A stretch of 64,000 nucleotides of DNA. Origin: Bacteroidota bacterium. Lineage in GTDB: Bacteria; Bacteroidota; Bacteroidia; Chitinophagales; Chitinophagaceae. Where the stretch lies: the NCBI GenBank assembly GCA_005884665.1, contig VBAT01000010.1, positions 538,662-602,661 on the forward strand. The letters are read 5' to 3'. The translations under genes were made by a program, and so were the position numbers. The notes below the pieces were generated by a model that saw nothing but the letters and a program-made list of their open reading frames with translations, did no database searches and was not told where the DNA came from. This document shows positions 58,401 to 64,000 of the stretch, one piece after another. How positions within the stretch are numbered: position 1 is the first letter of the stretch; each line of letters opens with the position of its first letter.

Positions 58401-58601
58401 ATGAAAAAGCTTTTCGTCGTGTTAGCAGTTGCCAGTTTAGGCTTCGCTGCTTGTAACAATTCTACTTCTTCTGAAGAACAAAAAAGAATTGACGACAGCA
58501 TCGCACAGAAGCACACCCAGGATTCTCTGGACGCTCTGAAGCCGATGACTGATACAACAATTATGAAGGATACTCTTCATGTTGATACTACTAAGCACTA
58601 A
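58401..58601 (+). CDS. Small lipoprotein
   Basis: MKKLFVVLAVASLGFAACNNSTSSEEQKRIDDSIAQ, lipobox FAAC. Confidence 0.75.
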   Translation: MKKLFVVLAVASLGFAACNNSTSSEEQKRIDDSIAQKHTQDSLDALKPMTDTTIMKDTLHVDTTKH

Positions 58602-58666
58602 TCTACCAGGTTTTTGATTGCCTGGAGAGCATATAAGCTTTTGATGGCAAGCAATCGTTAAAGGAA

Positions 58667-58698
58667 CTATCCCGATCTTTTTCGGGATAGTTTTTTTT
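58667..58698 (+). terminator. Rho-independent terminator
   Basis: ACTATCCCGAtctttTTCGGGATAGTTTTTTTT. Confidence 0.88.
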
Positions 58699-58802
58699 AG
58701 GCCAGCCTCATCCCCGAACCCCTCTCCGAAAGAGAGAGGCGATGGCGACACCCTTCACAGAAAATCGTGGGTTGCGAACTACTGTCGTCAGATCCCGCTT
58801 TA

Positions 58803-58838
58803 TCATCCATCATCCAGCATCTCGTATCTAGCATCCAG
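58803..58838. repeat. Short heptad array (CATCCAG n)
   Basis: catccat catccag catctcg tatctag catccag. Confidence 0.75.
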
Positions 58839-58917
58839 TGGCTGTTTTTCAGGGAAATCAGCCCAATCCGTGCTACCTTTGCGCCCAAATCGCTACAATA
58901 ATTAAATACATAAGCCG

Positions 58918-60576
58918 GTGACCACATTTGACGAATTAGGAATTGAAGAAGGACTGTTACATTCTATCCAGGCCCTGGGATTTACCCAGCCTACCGCCAT
59001 TCAGGAAAAAGCTATTCCCGTTCTCTTGCAGGGAACGAAAGATTTCATAGGGTTGGCTCAAACAGGCACGGGTAAAACCGCGGCGTTTGGACTACCGCTT
59101 CTCCAGCTTATCAATAAAGCCGATCGCTTTCCGCAGGCATTGATCATTTGCCCAACGAGAGAATTGTGCCTGCAAATCGCCAAGGACCTGGGTTCATTTA
59201 AAAACAAAAAAGAAAATGTGGCGGTGACCGCAGTATACGGTGGTACTTCGATCACCATGCAGATCAGAGAGCTGAAAAGAGGTACTCATATCGTGGTGGC
59301 CACTCCCGGCCGACTGATCGATCTTATCGAAAGAAAGGCCATTGACCTCACACGCATCCATTACGTGGTGCTGGATGAAGCCGATGAAATGCTCAACATG
59401 GGATTCAAGGATGATATTGAATTTATTTTAAAGAATACACCCGAAAGACAAAGCACCTGGTTGTTCAGCGCCACCATGCCTGCCGAAATAAGACAGGTAA
59501 GCAAACGGTATATGAAGCAGCCCTTTGAAATCACCATCGGGAAAGTGAACGCCGGAGCTTCTACTATCGATCATCAATATTATATTACCCAGCAGGTAAA
59601 CCGGTATGAAACTCTTAAACGCATCATCGATTTTAATCCCGGCCTGTACGGAATAATATTTACCAGAACAAAAGCCAACGCGCAGGAAATAACTGAATCC
59701 CTGATCCGGGAAGGATATGATATCGATGCTTTACATGGCGATCTTAACCAGCAGCAACGGGACAAAGTAATGAGCCGATTCCGGGAAAAGAATCTCCAGT
59801 TATTGATTGCTACCGATGTGGCAGCAAGGGGCATCGATGTACAGGGTATCACGCATGTTATTAATTACGAACTGCCTGACGATATGGAAGTGTATACACA
59901 CAGGAGTGGAAGAACGGGGAGGGCTGGAAAAAGTGGCGTTTCCATTTCTATCATCACGCCAAGAGAAGTTTTTCGCCTGAGGCAGATAGAACGACTGATC
60001 ATTAACCGTTTTCATAAGCTGGATATTCCGACTGGCAAAGATGTTTGCCGGAAACAATTCTTCCATTTTATCGACAAAATGCTGCTGGCCGATATCAGTC
60101 ACGGAGAATATGAAACATACCTGCCTGTATTGAGAGAAAAGTTTGCGTCTGTTGAAAAAGAAGAAATATTACAACGCGTGGCTGCACTGGAGTTTGACCG
60201 CTTCCTGAAATATTATGAGAATGCAGCTGATTTCAATCTCCGGGAAGAAAAAAGGACAGAGCGCACCCAGAAATCAGTACATAAAGATACCCAGGGCAGA
60301 ACCTTTGGAGGTCGTACTAGCGGGGCAAACGGAAATTACCAACGATTGTTTGTAAATCTTGGAACAAAAGATGGCTTTTATAAAGCCAGTTTCCTTCAAT
60401 TTATACTGGATATGAGTGAACTGAAAAAGGAGGTACTGGGTCGTATTGATATGAAGGAAATGAACAGCTGGATCGAAATTGAACCGGGTGCTGCAAAGAA
60501 AATGATGAAATCAATTGACGGAAAGAATTTCAAGGGCCGGAAAATAAGGATGAACCCTGCTGAGCGCGGTAGTTAA
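58918..60576 (+). CDS. DEAD-box RNA helicase with DbpA-like C-terminal RNA-binding domain, GTG start
   Basis: FTQPTAIQEKAIPVLL...AQTGTGKTAAFGLPLL...VVLDEADEMLNMGF...SATMP...HRSGRTGRAGKSG. Confidence 0.95.
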   Translation: MTTFDELGIEEGLLHSIQALGFTQPTAIQEKAIPVLLQGTKDFIGLAQTGTGKTAAFGLPLLQLINKADRFPQALIICPTRELCLQIAKDLGSFKNKKENVAVTAVYGGTSITMQIRELKRGTHIVVATPGRLIDLIERKAIDLTRIHYVVLDEADEMLNMGFKDDIEFILKNTPERQSTWLFSATMPAEIRQVSKRYMKQPFEITIGKVNAGASTIDHQYYITQQVNRYETLKRIIDFNPGLYGIIFTRTKANAQEITESLIREGYDIDALHGDLNQQQRDKVMSRFREKNLQLLIATDVAARGIDVQGITHVINYELPDDMEVYTHRSGRTGRAGKSGVSISIITPREVFRLRQIERLIINRFHKLDIPTGKDVCRKQFFHFIDKMLLADISHGEYETYLPVLREKFASVEKEEILQRVAALEFDRFLKYYENAADFNLREEKRTERTQKSVHKDTQGRTFGGRTSGANGNYQRLFVNLGTKDGFYKASFLQFILDMSELKKEVLGRIDMKEMNSWIEIEPGAAKKMMKSIDGKNFKGRKIRMNPAERGS

Positions 60577-60601
60577 AAATAATAGCAGTAAAAATTGTTT
60601 G

Positions 60602-60632
60602 ATATAACCGTTCGGGTTATATTTGTTTTATG
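60602..60632 (+). terminator. Rho-independent terminator after helicase
   Basis: ATATAACCgttcGGGTTATATTTGTTTT. Confidence 0.75.
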
Positions 60633-60860
60633 ACAATCACAAAGACATACTTTAGCTTTTACTTTTATTACTTCTTTTTTGGAAAGAAGCCGGGTATGCT
60701 TTTGTTGAAAACAAAATAGAGTAACTAAAATCAACATAAAGAGTCCCGGCCAAAAGCCGGGATTCGTGTTTTACGGCCTCCCCACCCCTCCGAAGGAGGG
60801 GCTTTGGAATCCGGAAAGCTAGAAGGTCGTTTAAACTTGTGATGAAGATAAAATCATGAC

Positions 60861-61787
60861 ATGAAAGATTATTCAAAACAGTTCGAGTCAGTTGGAGGCG
60901 ACATAGGTGCGGGTTCTAAGACCCCTCCTTGGGGGGTAGGGGGGCCGGGGGGGCCGGGACGAGCGGGTATCGCCATACAAGGCTATCAAGGCAGCTTTCA
61001 TCAGGTTGCGGCTCAATTGTTCTATGGTAAAAATGTACAGGTGATTCCCTGCGATACATTCAGGGAAGTAGTGAAGCTGGCAGAAAATAAAAAAGAAAGC
61101 GGGGGTGGTATAATGGCGATCGAAAATTCGATTGCAGGAAGCATACTGGCGAACTATAACCTGTTACAAAAATCAAACCTGAAGATCATTGGTGAAATTT
61201 ACCTGCAAATAAGACAAAACCTGTTGGTCAATCCCGGGGTAAAGTTGGCAGATATACGCGAAGTACATTCACATACGATGGCATTACAGCAATGTTATGG
61301 TTTTTTAGATAAACACAAATGGAAGCTGGTCGAGACAGAAGACACGGCCCTGAGTGCAAAACATATTCATCAGCACAAAAGCAAACATATTGCCGCCATC
61401 GCAAGCAGGCTTGCTGCTGAATTATATGAGTTGGACGTCCTGGCCCCCAATATTCAAACTTTGAAGAATAATTATACCCGTTTCCTCGTAGTGCAGCGGC
61501 AGGATATGGCACGACCGGTGAATGATGCCAACAAGGCTTCGGTGAATTTTCATACCGACCATTCGCGCGGCAGCCTGGCAAAAGTGCTGATGAAAATCGC
61601 CGAAGGCGGAATTAATTTAAGCAAACTACAAAGCTTTCCCATTCCCGGAAGCGATTTTAAATACAGCTTTCATGCGGATATGGAATTCGATAGTATTGGG
61701 CAGTTTGAAAAAGTGATGGAAGTAATAAGACCACTGACGGAAGAAATCAAAATTTATGGTGTCTATAAAAGAGGAGTGTGGAAATAA
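60861..61787 (+). CDS. pheA: Prephenate dehydratase with repeat-derived N-terminal extension
   Basis: IAIQGYQGSFHQVAAQLFYGKNVQVIPCDTFREVVKLAENK...GIMAIENSIAGSILANYNLL...TRFLVVQRQ; N-terminus contains SKTPPWGVGGPGGPGRAG. Confidence 0.92.
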   Translation: MKDYSKQFESVGGDIGAGSKTPPWGVGGPGGPGRAGIAIQGYQGSFHQVAAQLFYGKNVQVIPCDTFREVVKLAENKKESGGGIMAIENSIAGSILANYNLLQKSNLKIIGEIYLQIRQNLLVNPGVKLADIREVHSHTMALQQCYGFLDKHKWKLVETEDTALSAKHIHQHKSKHIAAIASRLAAELYELDVLAPNIQTLKNNYTRFLVVQRQDMARPVNDANKASVNFHTDHSRGSLAKVLMKIAEGGINLSKLQSFPIPGSDFKYSFHADMEFDSIGQFEKVMEVIRPLTEEIKIYGVYKRGVWK

Positions 61788-61805
61788 TGAATAAATGACT
61801 TATCA

Positions 61806-63305
61806 ATGAAGCCAGTAACAGCCATATTGTTTTTCCTTCTCACCATCCCCGGTTTGTGCCAGCAACAACCGGCAGAAAAGCCACGGACCATCATTACGAC
61901 AGACGGGGAGATCGATGATGTCGATTCATTTATAAGAATGTTGTTGTATTCAAATGAATTTACGATCGAGGGTTTGGTCTATAGCAGTTCGATGTGGCAT
62001 TACAAAGGAGATGACAGGGGAACCAAGTTTATTTCCGAAATGGAAATGACAAAAAGAATGTATGGCGAAAAAACAAGCTTGCGCTGGCCGGGCACTTCCT
62101 GGATGAGCGATCTGATAAATGCTTATGAAAAAGTATATCCTAAACTAAGCACGCATGCTAAAGGTTTTCCAACGGCGGCTTATTTGCGAACTCTTGTCAA
62201 GGTGGGTAATATAGATTTTGAAGGTGAAATGGATCACGATACAGAAGGTTCAGATTTTATAAAAAAGAAACTGCTGGATAATACCAGGTCGCCCATTTAT
62301 TTACAGGTCTGGGGTGGAACTAATACCATTGCGAGAGCATTGAAGTCTATCGAAGATCAATATAAAAATACCGGCGAATGGCAAAGGATCTATAAAAAAG
62401 TATGCGACAAAGCAATTATTTATGCTATCCTCGACCAGGACGCCACCTACAGAAATTATATTTCAATACACTGGAAAGATGTCAGGATTTATTATAACGC
62501 CAGCCAGTTCTGGTGCCTGGCATATGGATGGAAAAGAGCGATGGATAAAAGTTTATATCCATTGTTCGAGGGAAAATTTATGAGCGCGAACATTATTAAT
62601 AACCACGGCCCATTGACAAAAATGTATTACAGTTATGGCGACGGTCAAAAGCAGGCGGGAGACAGCGAGCATGTACATGGTGATATCACCCGGATAAAAA
62701 ACGGGCAATGGGGAAGCTTTGATCAATACGATTTTATTTCAGAAGGAGATTCACCTGCCTTCCTTCATTTGATCAATGTGGGATTAGACAATCTTCAGCA
62801 TCCCGAATATGGCGGGTGGGGAGGACGATTAAAACAATCAAAGGCTAATCCGAATCGCTGGGAAGATGGACAGGAAACCGCCGATTACAATCCTATAACT
62901 AATAAAATGGATGCAGCCTATGCGCAGGTGCGATGGCTGGAAGCTATTCAAATGGATTTTGCTGCCCGCGCCGACTGGTGCGTCAAAGATTTCAGGCAGG
63001 CCAATCATGCACCGAAAGTACTGGTAAAGAAAGAGAATTTATTTGTGGCACCGGGGCAGACGATAGATATCGAGGCTATTGCAACCGATCCTGATGGAGA
63101 CAACGTGAATTTTTCTTTCTGGCAATATGTAGAAGCCGGAAGCTCGAGGGAAAAAGTAAATATCAAGGCCATCAGCGGAAAAGCCACGGTGACGATTCCT
63201 TCCTCGGTGAAAAGAGGTGACACCATTCATATCATTGTCGAGGCAATAGATAATGGAGTGCCGGCATTGACAAGGTACCAGCGAATAATACTGACAGTTA
63301 AATAA
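61806..63305 (+). CDS. DUF1593-family nucleoside-hydrolase-like secreted protein
   Basis: PRTIITTDGEIDDVDSFIRMLLYSNEFTIEGLVYSSSMWHY...PIYLQVWGGTNTIARAL. Confidence 0.85.
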   Translation: MKPVTAILFFLLTIPGLCQQQPAEKPRTIITTDGEIDDVDSFIRMLLYSNEFTIEGLVYSSSMWHYKGDDRGTKFISEMEMTKRMYGEKTSLRWPGTSWMSDLINAYEKVYPKLSTHAKGFPTAAYLRTLVKVGNIDFEGEMDHDTEGSDFIKKKLLDNTRSPIYLQVWGGTNTIARALKSIEDQYKNTGEWQRIYKKVCDKAIIYAILDQDATYRNYISIHWKDVRIYYNASQFWCLAYGWKRAMDKSLYPLFEGKFMSANIINNHGPLTKMYYSYGDGQKQAGDSEHVHGDITRIKNGQWGSFDQYDFISEGDSPAFLHLINVGLDNLQHPEYGGWGGRLKQSKANPNRWEDGQETADYNPITNKMDAAYAQVRWLEAIQMDFAARADWCVKDFRQANHAPKVLVKKENLFVAPGQTIDIEAIATDPDGDNVNFSFWQYVEAGSSREKVNIKAISGKATVTIPSSVKRGDTIHIIVEAIDNGVPALTRYQRIILTVK

Positions 63306-63344
63306 ACATACTAAAGGAAAAAACGACAGAATAAACAAGAGATC

Positions 63345-64000
63345 ATGATTCAGACAGCGAAAAGACTAGAAGGCATAGGCGAATATTATTTCTCACAGAA
63401 ACTGCGGGAGATCGACGAATTGAACAGGCAGGGAAAAAATATTATCAATCTGGGGATCGGTAGTCCTGATCAGCCGCCGCATCCCGAGGTGATCAAAACG
63501 TTGCAGGAGGAAAGTGCAAAGCCAAATGTGCATGCTTACCAGTCATACAAAGGATCTCCTGTTTTGAGAAAAGCAGTTAGCGACTGGTACAAAAAATGGT
63601 ATGATGTGCAACTGGACGCAGATGCTGAAGTATTACCACTGATCGGGAGCAAGGAAGGTATCATGCACATATGCATGACTTATCTTGATAAAGGGGATGA
63701 AGTGTTAGTGCCTGATCCCGGCTATCCGACTTATCGAAGCGCAGTGAAACTGGCCGGGGGCAAATGCGTGGATTATAAATTGAAAGAGAGTCATCGCTAC
63801 GAACCGGATTTTGACAAGCTGGAAAAAAGAAAATTGAAGAAAGTGAAACTGATGTTTGTCAACTATCCGCAGATGCCGACAGGACAGTTGCCTTCAAAAG
63901 AATTATTTGAAAAGATCGTTGCGTTTGGACGGAAACACAAGATATTGATCATTCATGATAACCCTTATAGTTTTATTTTGAATGAAAACCCCATGAGCCT
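63345..64000 (+). CDS. Class I/II aminotransferase, partial (runs off window)
   Basis: MIQTAKRLEGIGEYYFSQKLREIDELNRQGKNIINLGIGSPDQPPHPEVI...DPGYPTYRSAV...ILIIHDNPYS. Confidence 0.92.
   Translation, partial: MIQTAKRLEGIGEYYFSQKLREIDELNRQGKNIINLGIGSPDQPPHPEVIKTLQEESAKPNVHAYQSYKGSPVLRKAVSDWYKKWYDVQLDADAEVLPLIGSKEGIMHICMTYLDKGDEVLVPDPGYPTYRSAVKLAGGKCVDYKLKESHRYEPDFDKLEKRKLKKVKLMFVNYPQMPTGQLPSKELFEKIVAFGRKHKILIIHDNPYSFILNENPMS

Overview
Chromosomal window from a Bacteroidota genome, probably Chitinophagaceae-like (inferred from gene content, T9SS sorting domains and TTG/GTG starts). It carries about 50 mostly housekeeping genes: ahcY (partial), NADP-icd, ispH, degP/htrA-like, ddl, era, der, glmS, mgtE, mutS, ruvX, def, rluD, lipB, pheA, a DEAD-box helicase and an aminotransferase (partial). 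It also has an initiator tRNA, a TPP riboswitch upstream of a TonB-dependent receptor, and two T9SS-type 761-aa paralogs. No phage, integrase, CRISPR or classical defence island is visible. The unusual content is in the small repeats. (1) Many intergenic spacers are degenerate heptanucleotide arrays (GATRCTR, GAATTAT, GTTGAAT and others) that switch to their reverse complement halfway, often keeping one 7-nt register through the loop, so they form long snapback hairpins. One locus uses an 8-nt period. (2) A REP-like palindrome (GTCATTGCGAGCGAAGCGAAGCAA) and a G/C-rich palindrome occur between genes and also in frame inside lipB, a DUF4954-family gene and pheA. (3) The initiator tRNA is followed by four 121-bp tandem copies of its own 3' part plus terminator, with palindromes in the positions of the variable and T loops, similar in layout to the E. 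coli tyrT/rtT repeats. (4) Three genes look damaged: mutS has an in-frame TGA before its FYE motif, an alpha-glucan phosphorylase has an internal frameshifting deletion, and an Nramp-UspA fusion is frameshifted. These could be real decay or assembly errors. All calls come from reading the sequence; no searches were run.
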